Shown here piece after piece: positions 24,568 through 37,901 of a stretch of DNA of 64,000 nt. The stretch spans positions 1,540,234 through 1,604,233 of the forward strand of contig OX465592.1 in the NCBI GenBank assembly GCA_950022655.1, written 5' to 3'. Below the pieces are notes generated by a model that saw only the letters and a program-made list of their open reading frames with translations, made no database searches and was not told the origin of the DNA. This DNA is from Alentia gelatinosa. Taxonomy: Eukaryota > Annelida > Polychaeta > Phyllodocida > Polynoidae. The translations under genes were made by a program, and so were the position numbers. The number at the start of each line of letters is the position of its first letter. The stretch's first letter is position 1.

Positions 24568-25401
24568 CTTGTATCTCGATAGTTGAGGAGGTTGCTTCAG
24601 TTGGTACATTTGTAGTTGGCACTGTTCTTTCAGTTGTTGCTACAATGGTCGAAGTCTGTGCACTTTCTGGAGTACTTGAACCAGTCAAAGTTGTCTGAGC
24701 AAGTTCAACATTGATAGTGGTAGCAGTGCTTGGTTGGGTTGTCCCTGAAGTGGTAGGTTCTACTGTACTTGGCTCAGTAGAGAGTGCTTCAGTTGATGCC
24801 TCTGAAGTGATATGTGGGGTAGACACATGAGTGCTTTGATCTGTGGTCATCTTTGAGGTGAAGGATTCTGTGGTCTCCACTGTTGAAGTTGATTCTGTGG
24901 TTTGACCTAGTGTCTGGGACTCGGTTTGAGTGGTCATCTGTGTAGTGGGTAGCTGAGTACTTGCCTCAGTTGGCATTAGTGTTGAGGAAGGCCCACTACT
25001 TGTTGTAGACTGGCTCTCTGTTGATGAGCCCTCAGTAGTTAGATCTATAGGCTGTGGTGTTGAAGAAACAGCCTCTGAGGTTTCTTGACTGGTCAGAACT
25101 GCAGTGCTTGTTGCACTTGTCAATGCTGAGGAAGAAGCACCTGTGCTTAAGCCAGCGGTCAAAGTAGGTGAAGTCTCAGGTACACTTGCTTCAGTGCTTC
25201 CCACACTGGTCACAGCAGCAGTTGTTCTTTCTGTGGATACTACAGTAGAGGAGGCCTCTCTTGCAGCTTCAGTGGCTGATGTAGTCAAAGTTTCAGTTGA
25301 TGTCTCCTCTGATGTTGTAGGCACTGGAGATGACAGCGCTGTTGTTCCTTCAGTTGAGGAAACTGTGGGAGTAGCCCCTGTTGTACCTTCAGTAGTCATA
25401 G
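24568..25401 (-). CDS. Mucin-like exon B, unit 7
   Basis: 278 codons, phase 1-1. Variants: GATPTVSST (Ser to Pro, Phe to Ser), PIDL and LGQ. This is the exon immediately downstream, in transcription, of the transposon-disrupted interval; its acceptor and frame are intact. Confidence 0.78.
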
Positions 25402-25770
25402 CTGTGAGAAAAACCTTGCATTTAATTCTATGCTAGCACTGTGAATCTCTTCGTGTCTTAAGGACTTGTTGTTTGGATCTAATCATTTTCCTGGGATAAA
25501 AATTACTCAGAAATCTATAATATGTAGGAAAAGAACTCATATTTCACTCTCAACAGAAAACAAGGTGAGTATGAATGCATTTTGTATAGCTTATACTCAA
25601 GAGATGAAAACCTTTGAAACCCATTTCTAGTAGGAGTAACCAATACCTTTAGAAACACAAAGACTTGACTACTACAGGTCAATTAGTAAAATGATATCTC
25701 TGGCTGTCATTGAACATGTCACCTGTCTTATTGAAGAGTTGGCCCTGAGGCAGGTCTGTGGAATTGTCTA

Positions 25771-26275
25771 TTCACCACTTGCACATAAGTGTGGCGCTGC
25801 GATCGGGTTACGCTGGTTGCATGTAACTAGGCCCTACTTGCCGAAAACAAGCAACAGGCTTGTTTGTGAAAACGAGGCAAGATACTTTACCTGTGTTGGC
25901 AGTATGGCTTCAGACCCATAAGCACAGATTTAACTAAAAATGTAATTTGTTGTTGTGTCGTGAATAACAGGCCAATCTTTATAAATAAAACATTGTTAGA
26001 AAGCTAAGACTTAAGCCTATTTGTTGGTATAATATCATATACCTGTGTTTTGGCTAAGATTTCCAGTCGTAGATTGAACATCCAGATTATTTTGGTAAAA
26101 AAATCCACAAAAATGTTACCTTCCTGTTTTCACAGTGGTTTAATGAAAAATCTATCGCGATGACCTATAGAAATAAACATCCTATCTTTTTAAGTATTTC
26201 AGGACGATTAATATGATACCTATATTGCCAGGCTGTGATAAATATTTCCTGAGATAATGGAGCATTGGGTCTGAC
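25771..26275 (+). repeat. Left arm of the foldback element
   Basis: Inverted copy of the right arm. Matching landmarks: cattgttagaaa at about 25990, taatgaaaaatctat near 26142, and gataaatatttcctga near 26237, each found reverse-complemented in the right arm in mirror order. Confidence 0.8.
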
Positions 26276-26352
26276 AGTATTGGCACTATATGTACCTTGG
26301 AACAAAGACTTTTTTCTAACATGAAAAAATGTGAATTGCTCTGGCTTTGTGT

Positions 26353-26480
26353 ATAACAGGCCGATCTATATAAATAAATCATTGTTAGAAAGCTAAGACT
26401 CTGGTCTATTTGTTGATATAGATATCACATACCTATGCCTTGGCTAAAATTTCCCGTGATAGCTTAAAAACTTAGATTTT
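26353..26480 (+). repeat. Third copy of an arm segment within the transposon spacer
   Basis: ataacaggcc...cattgttagaaagctaagact...ttggctaa is repeated in direct orientation relative to 25963 onward in the left arm. The element is therefore not a simple two-arm hairpin: an arm fragment was duplicated into the loop. Confidence 0.7.
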
Positions 26481-26514
26481 TGCTGACAAATTCCTAAATT
26501 TCCTGACAATTAAC

Positions 26515-26972
26515 TGACACATTATTAGTCCATTACCTCAGGAAATATCCATCACAACCTGGTAATATTGGTATCATTTTAATTGTCATGAGATACCTAA
26601 TAAGATAGGATGGTTATTTCTATATGTCATCGCAATAGATTTTTCATTAAATCACTGTGAAAGGAAAGTAAAATATTTTAGTGTTTTTTACATAAACAAT
26701 TCCGATGTTTAATCTCTGACAGGAAATCTTATTCATATCACAGGTATTTTATATATATTTCGGCAGATAGGCCCAAGTTTCAGGTTTCTAACAATGTATT
26801 GTTTATAAAAATCGGCCGATTATTTATCACGTGAGAGCTATTTCCATCTTTCAGGTTAGAAAAACACTAGGTTTTTATCAGTACTCTGGACTGAGTGCAG
26901 AGGGCTTGCCTCGTTTTCGTTCGATCTACCTAGGCGGCCATTACAATATGGCGCCAGTGTGAAGAGGGTCAA
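26515..26972 (-). repeat. Right arm of the foldback element
   Basis: Inverted counterpart of the left arm, ending gtgtgaagagggtcaa. It contains a tcacgtga palindrome at about 26828. The outermost 60 bp are less similar to the left end than the inner arm. Confidence 0.8.
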
Positions 26973-27163
26973 TGTACATCTCTATAGACAAGCTAGGTAA
27001 GGCAAAGGCAATATCTGTATTTTCATTACATGTCAGGGACCAAAGTTGCTCCCTTGTCTCCACTTCCATGTAGATATTCTATGAAAGAAGCATATTAGCA
27101 TTTACATATTGCATAGGATATTCCAAGGATTCATGGAAAGGAAATGGAGGATGGGGGTATCAC

Positions 27164-28744
27164 CTGTTTCCTTTTGGACTTCAATCCTGACAGTTGTAGT
27201 GGCTTCAGTTGGTGACAGAGTAGTAGGGACTGTGGTTTCAGTTGCTGAAATTGTCTCAGTCGAAACTTGTGTGGGCAGTGCTGTTGAAGACACACTTTCT
27301 GAAGTTGCTTGATTAGTCACACTAGTGGTAGCACTTGCAGTAGTTGCCGCACTGGTCTCTACTGAGATAGGAGCTTCCGTAGTTTTCCCTGTAACCAAAG
27401 CTGTAGATGTACCAGCTGTACTTGCTTCAGAGGTTAGCATGGTGGTTGGAGCACTACTTGCTTTCTCAGTGCTTGGTACTGTTGAGGAAGCTTCTGATGT
27501 CACTTCAATGGGTGAAGTGGACGAAATAGCTCCTGTTGTTGTTTCTGTTGTTGATGTGATTGCTGGAGACACCTCAGTTGTTCCCTCAGTAGATGCCACT
27601 GTTGAAAGACGTTCTGTTGTTGCCTCAGCTGTAGATGTACCAGCTGTACTTGCTTCAGAAGTTGGCATGGTCGTTGAAGGAGCACTACTTGTTTTCTCAG
27701 TACTTGGTACTGTTGAGGAAGCTTCTGATGTCACTTCAATAGGTGAGGTAGATGAAATTGCACCAGTTGTTGTTTCTGCTGTTGATGTGATTGCTGGAGA
27801 CACCTCAGTAGATGCCACTGTTGAAGGACGTTCTGTTGTTGCCTCAGCTGTAGATGTACCAGCTGTACTTGCTTCAGAAGTTGGCATGGTCGTTGAAGGA
27901 GCACTACTTGTTTTCTCAGTGCTTGGTACTGTTGAGGAAGCTTCTGATGTCACTTCAATAGGTGAGGTGGATGAAATTGCACCAGTTGTTGTTTCTGCTG
28001 TTGATGTGATTGCTGGAGACACCTCAGTAGATGCCACTGTTGAAGGACGTTCAGTTGTTGCCTCAGCTGTAGATGTACCAGCTGTACTTGCTTCAGAAGT
28101 TGGCATGGTCGTTGAAGGAGCACTACTTGTTTTCTCAGTGCTTGGTACTGTTGAGGAAGCTTCTGATGTCACTTCAATAGGTGAGGTAGATGAAATTGCA
28201 CCAGTTGTTGTTTCTGCTGTTGATGTGATTGCTGGAGACACCTCAGTAGATGCCACTGTTGAAAGACGTTCTGTTGTTGCCTCAGCTGTAGATGTACCAG
28301 CTGTACTTGCTTCAGAAGTTGGCATGGTCGTTGAAGGAGCACTACTTGTTTTCTCAGTGCTTGGTACTGTTGAGGAAGCTTCTGATGTCACTTCAATAGG
28401 TGAGGTGGATGAAATTGCACCAGTTGTTGTTTCTGCTGTTGATGTGATTGCTGGAGACACTTCAGTAGATGCCACTGTTGAAGGACGTTCTGTTGTTGCC
28501 TCAGCTGTAGATGTACCAGCTGTACTTGCTTCAGAAGTTGGCATGGTTGTTGCAGGAGCACTACTTGTTTTCTCAGTGCTTGGTACTGTTGAGGAAGCTT
28601 CTGATGTCACTTCAATAGGTGAGGTAGATGAAATTGCTCCAGTTGTTGTTTCTGCTGTTGATGTGATTGCTGGAGACACCCCAGTTGTTCCCTCAGTAGA
28701 TGCCACTGTTGAAGGACGTTCTGTCGTTCCCTCAGTAGTCAGAG
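27164..28744 (-). CDS. Mucin-like tandem-repeat exon A, unit 7 (6 modules)
   Basis: 527 codons, 6 modules, phase 1-1. TALPTQ in the tail (shared with units 5 and 6) and a private EAPISVE (Thr to Ile). Its donor lies about 190 bp from the transposon, which sits in the following intron or exon C. Confidence 0.85.
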
Positions 28745-29667
28745 CTGTTAAGAGAAACTGTCAGTTTAATTCAGGTGTTGATTTTGTTGTATGACTTCAA
28801 CGCTAGTCTTTCATTTATAACCAGTAGTACCCACTGCAGTCCATGAGCTAGTACCATTGCTGATGCTCATGGTTGTGCTCTCTGATGATGGAATTATCAC
28901 CTCCTGTTTTTTTAACAGAAATATGTTCATGTGCATGCTACAAAAGTCCCCATGAGAAGTGTGAGTATGTCTTAGATAGAGTCTGAGGCATATTTAAACT
29001 GCAACCAGACACTGCCAATATGAAAAGAAAAGGACTGATCTGGCCAGCCACCAATCAGGTTACCTTGTTGGTATTTTGCAAAACCTAAAGCATATGTCAT
29101 TCTTACAAGTGTTACTATGGCATGCCATAAAACATAGGTTGATAAACTAAAGGGAGCAGAGGTGTCACATGCCACCATCCATCCTCTGCCATAAAAATGC
29201 ATTCCTATTGCTAGCCAGCCTTCTGAAAAAAAACCTTTTTTCTGACTTGCATTAGTACTTGTCATCTATGTCATTGTTTATGTATTTGTTGGTAGCCTGG
29301 GATGGTTAACTCATTATCAACTAAGGTCGGAAGGAATTGTAAATGTATTGTTCAACACCCACTGCTTATCATCTCTTAAACATAACCACCTGGCTGAAAA
29401 GTATTTCAAGGGAAGGCACACAATTGTGTACTGGACAAGATTGATACCAAGGCTAATCCAAATCCCTTATGAAGATAATGGTCTATCTGTCTACCCGCAC
29501 TGGTCAACAATTCTATAAGCGTATTATCAGAACAGAGTCTTCCAATATTGCCATATGCTTAGAGAAGTATGTACCTCTTACATTGCAGAAATGGAAGAAT
29601 GATTTATCTATGCAATCAAATTATAGAAATTGTGCAATTTCCAAAGCAAGATATGAAGCCAAATGAC

Positions 29668-30501
29668 CTTGTATCTCGATAGTTGAGGAGGTTGCTTCAG
29701 TTGGTACATTTGTAGTTGGCACTGTTCTTTCAGTTGTTGCTACAATGGTCGAAGTCTGTGCACTTTCTGGAGTACTTGAACCAGTCAAAGTTGTCTGAGC
29801 AAGTTCAACATTGATAGTGGTAGCAGTGCTTGGTTGGGTTGTCCCTGAAGTGGTAGGTTCTACTGTACTTGGCTCAGTAGAGAGTGCTTCAGTTGATGCC
29901 TCTGAAGTGATATGTGGGGTTGACACATGAGTGCTTTGATCTGTGGTCATCTTTGAGGTGAAGGATTCTGTGGTCTCCACTGTTGAAGTTGATTCTGTGG
30001 TTTGACCTAGTGTCTGGGACTCGGTTTGAGTGGTCATCTGTGTAGTGGGTAGCTGAGTACTTGCCTCAGTTGGCATTAGTGTTGAGGAAGGCCCACTACT
30101 TGTTGTAGACTGGCTCTCTGTTGATGAACCCTCAGTAGTTAGATCTATAGGCTGTGGTGTTGAAGAAACAGCCTCTGAGGTTTCTTGACTGGTCAGAACT
30201 GCAGTGCTTGTTGCACTTGTCAATGCTGAGGAAGAAGCACCTGTGCTTAAGCCAGCGGTCAAAGTAGGTGAAGTCTCAGGTACACTTGCTTCAGTGCTTC
30301 CCACACTGGTCACAGCAGCAGTTGTTCTTTCTGTGGATACTACAGTAGAGGAGGCCTCTCTTGCAGCTTCAGTGGCTGATGTAGTCAAAGTTTCAGTTGA
30401 TGTCTCCTCTGATGTTGTAGGCACTGGAGATGACAGCGCTGTTGTTCCTTCAGTTGAGAAAACTGTGGAAGTAGCCCCTGTTGTACCTTCAGTAGTCATA
30501 G
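29668..30501 (-). CDS. Mucin-like exon B, unit 8
   Basis: 278 codons, phase 1-1. The translation appears identical to unit 1, and it shares the gttgacacatg DNA variant found only in units 1 and 8. Confidence 0.78.
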
Positions 30502-31061
30502 CTGTGAGAAAAACCTTGCATTTAATTCTATGCTAGCACTGTGAATCTCTTCGTGTCTTAAGGACTTGTTGTTTGGATCTAATCATTTTCCTGGGATAAC
30601 AATTACTCAGAAATCTATAATATGTAGGAAAAGAACTCATATTTCACTCTCAACAGAAAACAAGGTGAGTATGAATGCATTTTGTATAGCTTATACTCAA
30701 GAGATGAAAACCTTTGAAACCCATTTCTAGTAGGAGTAACCAATACCTTTAGAAACACAAAGACTTGACTACTACAGGTCAATTAGTAAAATGATATCTC
30801 TGGCTGTCATTGAACATGTCACCTATCTTATTGAAGAGTTGGCCCTGAGGCAGGTCTGTGGAATTGTCTATGTACATCTCTATAGACAAGCTAGGTAAGG
30901 CAAAGGCAATATCTGTATTTTCATTACATGTCAGGGACCAAAGTTGCTCCCTTGTCTCCACTTCCATGTAGATATTCTATGAAAGAAGCATATTAGCATT
31001 TACATATTGCATAGGATATTCCAAGGATTCATGGAAAGGAAATGGAGGATGGGGGTATCAC

Positions 31062-32861
31062 CTGTTTCCTTTTGGACTTCAATCCTGACAGTTGTAGTGG
31101 CTTCAGTTGGTGACAGAGTAGTAGGGACTGTGGTTTCAGTTGCTGAAATTGTCTCAGTCGAAACTTGTGTGGGCTGTGCTGTTGAAGACACACTTTCTGA
31201 AGTTGCTTGATTAGTCACACTAGTGGTAGCACTTGCAGTAGTTGCCGCACTGGTCTCTACTGAGGTAGGAGCTTCCGTAGTTTTCCCTGTAACCAAAGCT
31301 GTAGATGTACCAGCTGTACTTGCTTCAGAGGTTAGCATGGTGGTTGGAGCACTACTTGCTTTCTCAGTGCTTGGTACTGTTGAGGAAGCTTCTGATGTCA
31401 CTTCAATGGGTGAAGTGGACGAAATAGCTCCTGTTGTTGTTTCTGCTGTTGATGTGATTGCGGGAGACACCTCAGTTGTTCCCTCAGTAGATGCCACTGT
31501 TGAAAGACGTTCTGTTGTTGCCTCAGCTGTAGATGTACCAGCTGTACTTGCTTCAGAAGTTGGCATGGTCGTTGAAGGAGCACTACTTGTTTTCTCAGTA
31601 CTTGGTACTGTTGAGGAAGCTTCTGATGTCACTTCAATAGGTGAGGTAGATGAAATTGCACCAGTTGTTGTTTCTGCTGTTGATGTGATTGCTGGAGACA
31701 CCTCAGTAGATGCCACTGTTGAAGGACGTTCTGTTGTTGCCTCAGCTGTAGATGTACCAGCTGTACTTGCTTCAGAAGTTGGCATGGTCGTTGAAGGAGC
31801 ACTACTTGTTTTCTCAGTGCTTGGTACTGTTGAGGAAGCTTCTGATGTCACTTCAATAGGTGAGGTGGATGAAATTGCACCAGTTGTTGTTTCTGCTGTT
31901 GATGTGATTGCTGGAGACACCTCAGTAGATGCCACTGTTGAAGGACGTTCAGTTGTTGCCTCAGCTGTAGATGTACCAGCTGTACTTGCTTCAGAAGTTG
32001 GCATGGTCGTTGAAGGAGCACTACTTGTTTTCTCAGTGCTATGTACTGTTGAGGAAGCTTCTGATGTCACTTCAATAGGTGAGGTAGATGAAATTGCACC
32101 AGTTGTTGTTTCTGCTGTTGATGTGATTGCTGGAGACACCTCAGTAGATGCCACTGTTGAAAGACGTTCTGTTGTTGCCTCAGCTGTAGATGTACCAGCT
32201 GTACTTGCTTCAGAAGTTGGCATGGTCGTTGAAGGAGCACTACTTGTTTTCTCAGTGCTTGGTACTGTTGAGGAAGCTTCTGATGTCACTTCAATAGGTG
32301 AGGTGGATGAAATTGCACCAGTTGTTGTTTCTGCTGTTGATGTGATTGCTGGAGACACTTCAGTAGATGCCACTGTTGAAGGACGTTCTGTTGTTGCCTC
32401 AGCTGTAGATGTACCAGCTGTACTTGCTTCAGAAGTTGGCATGGTTGTTGCAGGAGCACTACTTGTTTTCTCAGTGCTTGGTACTGTTGAGGAAGCTTCT
32501 GATGTCACTTCAATAGGTGAGGTGGATGAAATTGCACCAGTTGTTGTTTCTGCTGTTGATGTGATTGCTGGAGACACTTCAGTAGATGCCACTGTTGAAG
32601 GACGTTCTGTTGTTGCCTCAGCTGTAGATGTACCAGCTGTACTTGCTTCAGAAGTTGGCATGGTTGTTGCAGGAGCACTACTTGTTTTCTCAGTGCTTGG
32701 TACTGTTGAGGAAGCTTCTGATGTCACTTCAATAGGTGAGGTAGATGAAATTGCTCCAGTTGTTGTTTCTGCTATTGATGTGATTGCTGGAGACACCCCA
32801 GTTGTTCCCTCAGTAGATGCCACTGTTGAAGGACGTTCTGTCGTTCCCTCAGTAGTCAGAG
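31062..32861 (-). CDS. Mucin-like tandem-repeat exon A, unit 8 (7 modules)
   Basis: 600 codons, 7 modules, phase 1-1. SIAE in module 1 and VHSTEK in module 4, as in unit 1. The only amino-acid difference from unit 1 that I noticed is ERP for ERL at the end of module 1. Confidence 0.85.
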
Positions 32862-33784
32862 CTGTTAAGAGAAACTGTCAGTTTAATTCAGGTGTTGATT
32901 TTGTTGTATGACTTCAACGCTAGTCTTTCATTTATAACCAGTAGTACCCACTGCAGTCCATGAGCTAGTACCATTGCTGATGCTCATGGTTGTGCTCTCT
33001 GATGATGGAATTATCACCTCCTGTTTTTTTAACAGAAATATGTTCATGTGCATGCTACAAAAGTCCCCATGAGAAGTGTGAGTATGTCTTAGATAGAGTC
33101 TGAGGCATATTTAAACTGCAACCAGACACTGCCAATATCAAAAGAAAAGGACTGATCTGGCCAGCCACCAATCAGGTTACCTTGTTGGTATTTTGCAAAA
33201 CCTAAAGCATATGTCATTCTTACAAGTGTTACTATGGCATGCCATAAAACATAGGTTGATAAACTAAAGGGAGCAGAGGTGTCACATGCCACCATCCATC
33301 CTCTGCCATAAAAATGCATTCCTATTGCTAGCCAGCCTTCTGAAAAAAAACCTTTTTTCTGACTTGCATTAGTACTTGTCATCTATGTCATTGTTTATGT
33401 ATTTGTTGGTAGCCTGGGATGGTTAACTCATTATCAACTAAGGTCGGAAGGAATTGTAAATGTATTGTTCAACACCCACTGCTTATCATCTCTTAAACAT
33501 AACCACCTGGCTGAAAAGTATTTCAAGGGAAGGCACACAATTGTGTACTGGACAAGATTGATACCAAGGCTAATCCAAATCCCTTATGAAGATAATGGTC
33601 TATCTGTCTACCCGCACTGGTCAACAATTCTATAAGCGTATTATCAGAACAGAGTCTTCCAATATTGCCATATGCTTAGAGAAGTATGTACCTCTTACAT
33701 TGCAGAAATGGAAGAATGATTTATCTATGCAATCAAATTATAGAAATTGTGCAATTTCCAAAGCAAGATATGAAGCCAAATGAC

Positions 33785-34618
33785 CTTGTATCTCGATAGT
33801 TGAGGAGGTTGCTTCAGTTGGTACATTTGTAGTTGGCACTGTTCTTTCAGTTGTTGCTACAATGGTCGAAGTCTGTGCACTTTCTGGAGTACTTGAACCA
33901 GTCAAAGTTGTCTGAGCAAGTTCAACATTGATAGTGGTAGCAGTGCTTGGTTGGGTTGTCCCTGAAGTGGTAGGTTCTACTGTACTTGGCTCAGTAGAGA
34001 GTGCTTCAGTTGATGCCTCTGAAGTGATATGTGGGGTAGACACATGAGTGCTTTGATCTGTGGTCATCTTTGAGGTGAAGGATTCTGTGGTCTCCACTGT
34101 TGAAGTTGATTCTGTGGTTTGACCTAGTGTCTGGGACTCGGTTTGAGTGGTCATCTGTGTAGTGGGTAGCTGAGTACTTGCCTCAGTTGGCATTAGTGTT
34201 GAGGAAGGCCCACTACTTGTTGTAGACTGGCTCTCTGTTGATGAACCCTCAGTAGTTAGATCTATAGGCTGTGGTGTTGAAGAAACAGCCTCTGAGGTTT
34301 CTTGACTGGTCAGAACTGCAGTGCTTGTTGCACTTGTCAATGCTGAGGAAGAAGCACCTGTGCTTAAGCCAGCGGTCAAAGTAGGTGAAGTCTCAGGTAC
34401 ACTTGCTTCAGTGCTTCCCACACTGGTCACAGCAGCAGTTGTTCTTTCTGTGGATACTACAGTAGAGGAGGCCTCTCTTGCAGCTTCAGTGGCTGATGTA
34501 GTCAAAGTTTCAGTTGATGTCTCCTCTGATGTTGTAGGCACTGGAGATGACAGCGCTGTTGTTCCTTCAGTTGAGAAAACTGTGGAAGTAGCCCCTGTTG
34601 TACCTTCAGTAGTCATAG
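33785..34618 (-). CDS. Mucin-like exon B, unit 9
   Basis: 278 codons, phase 1-1. PIDL, LGQ and STETL, as in its block partner, unit 2. Confidence 0.78.
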
Positions 34619-35178
34619 CTGTGAGAAAAACCTTGCATTTAATTCTATGCTAGCACTGTGAATCTCTTCGTGTCTTAAGGACTTGTTGTTTGGATCTAAT
34701 CATTTTCCTGGGATAACAATTACTCAGAAATCTATAATATGTAGGAAAAGAACTCATATTTCACTCTCAACAGAAAACAAGGTGAGTATGAATGCATTTT
34801 GTATAGCTTATACTCAAGAGATGAAAACCTTTGAAACCCATTTCTAGTAGGAGTAACCAATACCTTTAGAAACACAAAGACTTGACTACTACAGGTCAAT
34901 TAGTAAAATGATATCTCTGGCTGTCATTGAACATGTCACCTGTCTTATTGAAGAGTTGGCCCTGAGGCAGGTCTGTGGAATTGTCTATGTACATCTCTAT
35001 AGACAAGCTAGGTAAGGCAAAGGCAATATCTGTATTTTCATTACATGTCAGGGACCAAAGTTGCTCCCTTGTCTCCACTTCCATGTAGATATTCTATGAA
35101 AGAAGCATATTAGCATTTACATATTGCATAGGATATTCCAAGGATTCATGGAAAGGAAATGGAGGATGGGGGTATCAC

Positions 35179-36978
35179 CTGTTTCCTTTTGGACTTCAAT
35201 CCTGACAGTTGTAGTGGCTTCAGTTGGTGACAGAGTAGTAGGGACTGTGGTTTCAGTTGCTGAAATTGTCTCAGTCGAAACTTGTGTGGGCTGTGCTGTT
35301 GAAGACACACTTTCTGAAGTTGCTTGATTAGTCACACTAGTGGTAGCACTTGCAGTAGTTGCCGCACTGGTCTCTACTGAGGTAGGAGCTTCCGTAGTTT
35401 TCCCTGTAACCAAAGCTGTAGATGTACCAGCTGTACTTGCTTCAGAGGTTAGCATGGTGGTTGGAGCACTACTTGCTTTCTCAGTGCTTGGTACTGTTGA
35501 GGAAGCTTCTGATGTCACTTCAATGGGTGAAGTGGACGAAATAGCTCCTGTTGTTGTTTCTGTTGTTGATGTGATTGCTGGAGACACCTCAGTTGTTCCC
35601 TCAGTAGATGCCACTGTTGAAAGACGTTCTGTTGTTGCCTCAGCTGTAGATGTACCAGCTGTACTTGCTTCAGAAGTTGGCATGGTCGTTGAAGGAGCAC
35701 TACTTGTTTTCTCAGTACTTGGTACTGTTGAGGAAGCTTCTGATGTCACTTCAATAGGTGAGGTAGATGAAATTGCACCAGTTGTTGTTTCTGCTGTTGA
35801 TGTGATTGCTGGAGACACCTCAGTAGATGCCACTGTTGAAGGACGTTCTGTTGTTGCCTCAGCTGTAGATGTACCAGCTGTACTTGCTTCAGAAGTTGGC
35901 ATGGTCGTTGAAGGAGCACTACTTGTTTTCTCAGTGCTTGGTACTGTTGAGGAAGCTTCTGATGTCACTTCAATAGGTGAGGTGGATGAAATTGCACCAG
36001 TTGTTGTTTCTGCTGTTGATGTGATTGCTGGAGACACCTCAGTAGATGCCACTGTTGAAGGACGTTCAGTTGTTGCCTCAGCTGTAGATGTACCAGCTGT
36101 ACTTGCTTCAGAAGTTGGCATGGTCGTTGAAGGAGCACTACTTGTTTTCTCAGTGCTTGGTACTGTTGAGGAAGCTTCTGATGTCACTTCAATAGGTGAG
36201 GTAGATGAAATTACACCAGTTGTTGTTTCTGCTGTTGATGTGATTGCTGGAGACACCTCAGAAGATGCCACTGTTGAAAGACGTACTGTTGTTGCCTCAG
36301 CTGTAGATGTACCAGCTGTACTTGCTTCAGAAGTTGGCATGGTCGTTGAAGGAGCACTACTTGTTTTCTCAGTGCTTGGTACTGTTGAGGAAGCTTCTGA
36401 TGTCACTTCAATAGGTGAGGTGGATGAAATTGCACCAGTTGTTGTTTCTGCTGTTGATGTGATTGCTGGAGACACCTCAGTAGATGCCACTGTTGAAAGA
36501 CGTTCTGTTGTTGCCTCAGCTGTAGATGTACCAGCTGTACTTGCTTCAGAAGTTGGCATGGTCGTTGAAGGAGCACTACTTGTTTTCTCAGTGCTTGGTA
36601 CTGTTGAGGAAGCTTCTGATGTCACTTCAATAGGTGAGGTAGATGAAATTGCACCAGTTGTTGTTTCTGCTGTTGATGTGATTGCTGGAGACACTTCAGT
36701 AGATGCCACTGTTGAAGGACGTTCTGTTGTTGCCTCAGCTGTAGATGTACCAGCTGTACTTGCTTCAGAAGTTGGCATGGTTGTTGCAGGAGCACTACTT
36801 GTTTTCTCAGTGCTTGGTACTGTTGAGGAAGCTTCTGATGTCACTTCAATAGGTGAGGTAGATGAAATTGCTCCAGTTGTTGTTTCTGCTGTTGATGTGA
36901 TTGCTGGAGACACCCCAGTTGTTCCCTCAGTAGATGCCACTGTTGAAGGACGTTCTGTCGTTCCCTCAGTAGTCAGAG
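35179..36978 (-). CDS. Mucin-like tandem-repeat exon A, unit 9 (7 modules)
   Basis: 600 codons, 7 modules, phase 1-1. Carries the VASSEV/GVIS variant pair of unit 2; translations appear identical. The linked 97-codon intron frame also shares the His to Asp change with unit 2. Confidence 0.85.
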
Positions 36979-37901
36979 CTGTTAAGAGAAACTGTCAGTT
37001 TAATTCAGGTGTTGATTTTGTTGTATGACTTCAACGCTAGTCTTTCATTTATAACCAGTAGTACCCACTGCAGTCCATGAGCTAGTACCATTGCTGATGC
37101 TCATGGTTGTGCTCTCTGATGATGGAATTATCACCTCCTGTTTTTTTAACAGAAATATGTTCATGTGCATGCTACAAAAGTCCCCATGAGAAGTGTGAGT
37201 ATGTCTTAGATAGAGTCTGAGGCATATTTAAACTGCAACCAGACACTGCCAATATGAAAAGAAAAGGACTGATCTGGCCAGCCACCAATCAGGTTACCTT
37301 GTTGGTATTTTGCAAAACCTAAAGCATATGTCATTCTTACAAGTGTTACTATGGCATGCCATAAAACATAGGTTGATAAACTAAAGGGAGCAGAGGTGTC
37401 ACATGCCACCATCCATCCTCTGCCATAAAAATGCATTCCTATTGCTAGCCAGCCTTCTGAAAAAAAACCTTTTTTCTGACTTGCATTAGTACTTGTCATC
37501 TATGTCATTGTTTATGTATTTGTTGGTAGCCTGGGATGGTTAACTCATTATCAACTAAGGTCGGAAGGAATTGTAAATGTATTGTTCAACACCCACTGCT
37601 TATCATCTCTTAAACATAACCACCTGGCTGAAAAGTATTTCAAGGGAAGGCACACAATTGTGTACTGGACAAGATTGATACCAAGGCTAATCCAAATCCC
37701 TTATGAAGATAATGGTCTATCTGTCTACCCGCACTGGTCAACAATTCTATAAGCGTATTATCAGAACAGAGTCTTCCAATATTGCCATATGCTTAGAGAA
37801 GTATGTACCTCTTACATTGCAGAAATGGAAGAATGATTTATCTATGCAATCAAATTATAGAAATTGTGCAATTTCCAAAGCAAGATATGAAGCCAAATGA
37901 C

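Larger units (their letters stand above)
25771..26972. mobile_element. Non-autonomous foldback/MITE-like DNA transposon
   Basis: A 1202-bp insertion present only in unit 7. It is AT-rich and reads as a long imperfect palindrome: a left arm of about 500 bp and a right arm of about 460 bp are inverted copies, with a central spacer. The outer ends match imperfectly (TTCACCACTTGCAC on the left against TTGACCCTCTTCAC read inward from the right), followed by a shared TGGCGC and, further in, GAAAACGAGGCAAG. There is no credible transposase frame. The target is gtcta/tgtacatc. A 2-bp AT duplication (25770-25771 and 26972-26973) is possible, which would make the element 1200 bp, but no longer target duplication is evident. 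I cannot assign a superfamily. Confidence 0.85.
25723..27062 (-). pseudogene. Candidate exon C of unit 7, split by the transposon
   Basis: The two halves are 25723-25770 and 26973-27062, separated by 1202 bp. The remaining sequence matches other copies and no bases of the target appear to be lost (5100 minus 1202 equals the usual 3898 bp unit). If exon C is normally used, unit 7 could only skip it. Skipping would keep frame if the exon is phase 1-1. Confidence 0.4.

Noticed and set aside
25691..25921. 76-codon plus-strand frame across the left transposon junction
   Set aside because: A chance chimera of exon C antisense and transposon end.
26182..26382. 66-codon minus-strand frame inside the transposon
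   Set aside because: Lies across the hairpin arm and spacer, shows no transposase motif, and is too short to be meaningful.
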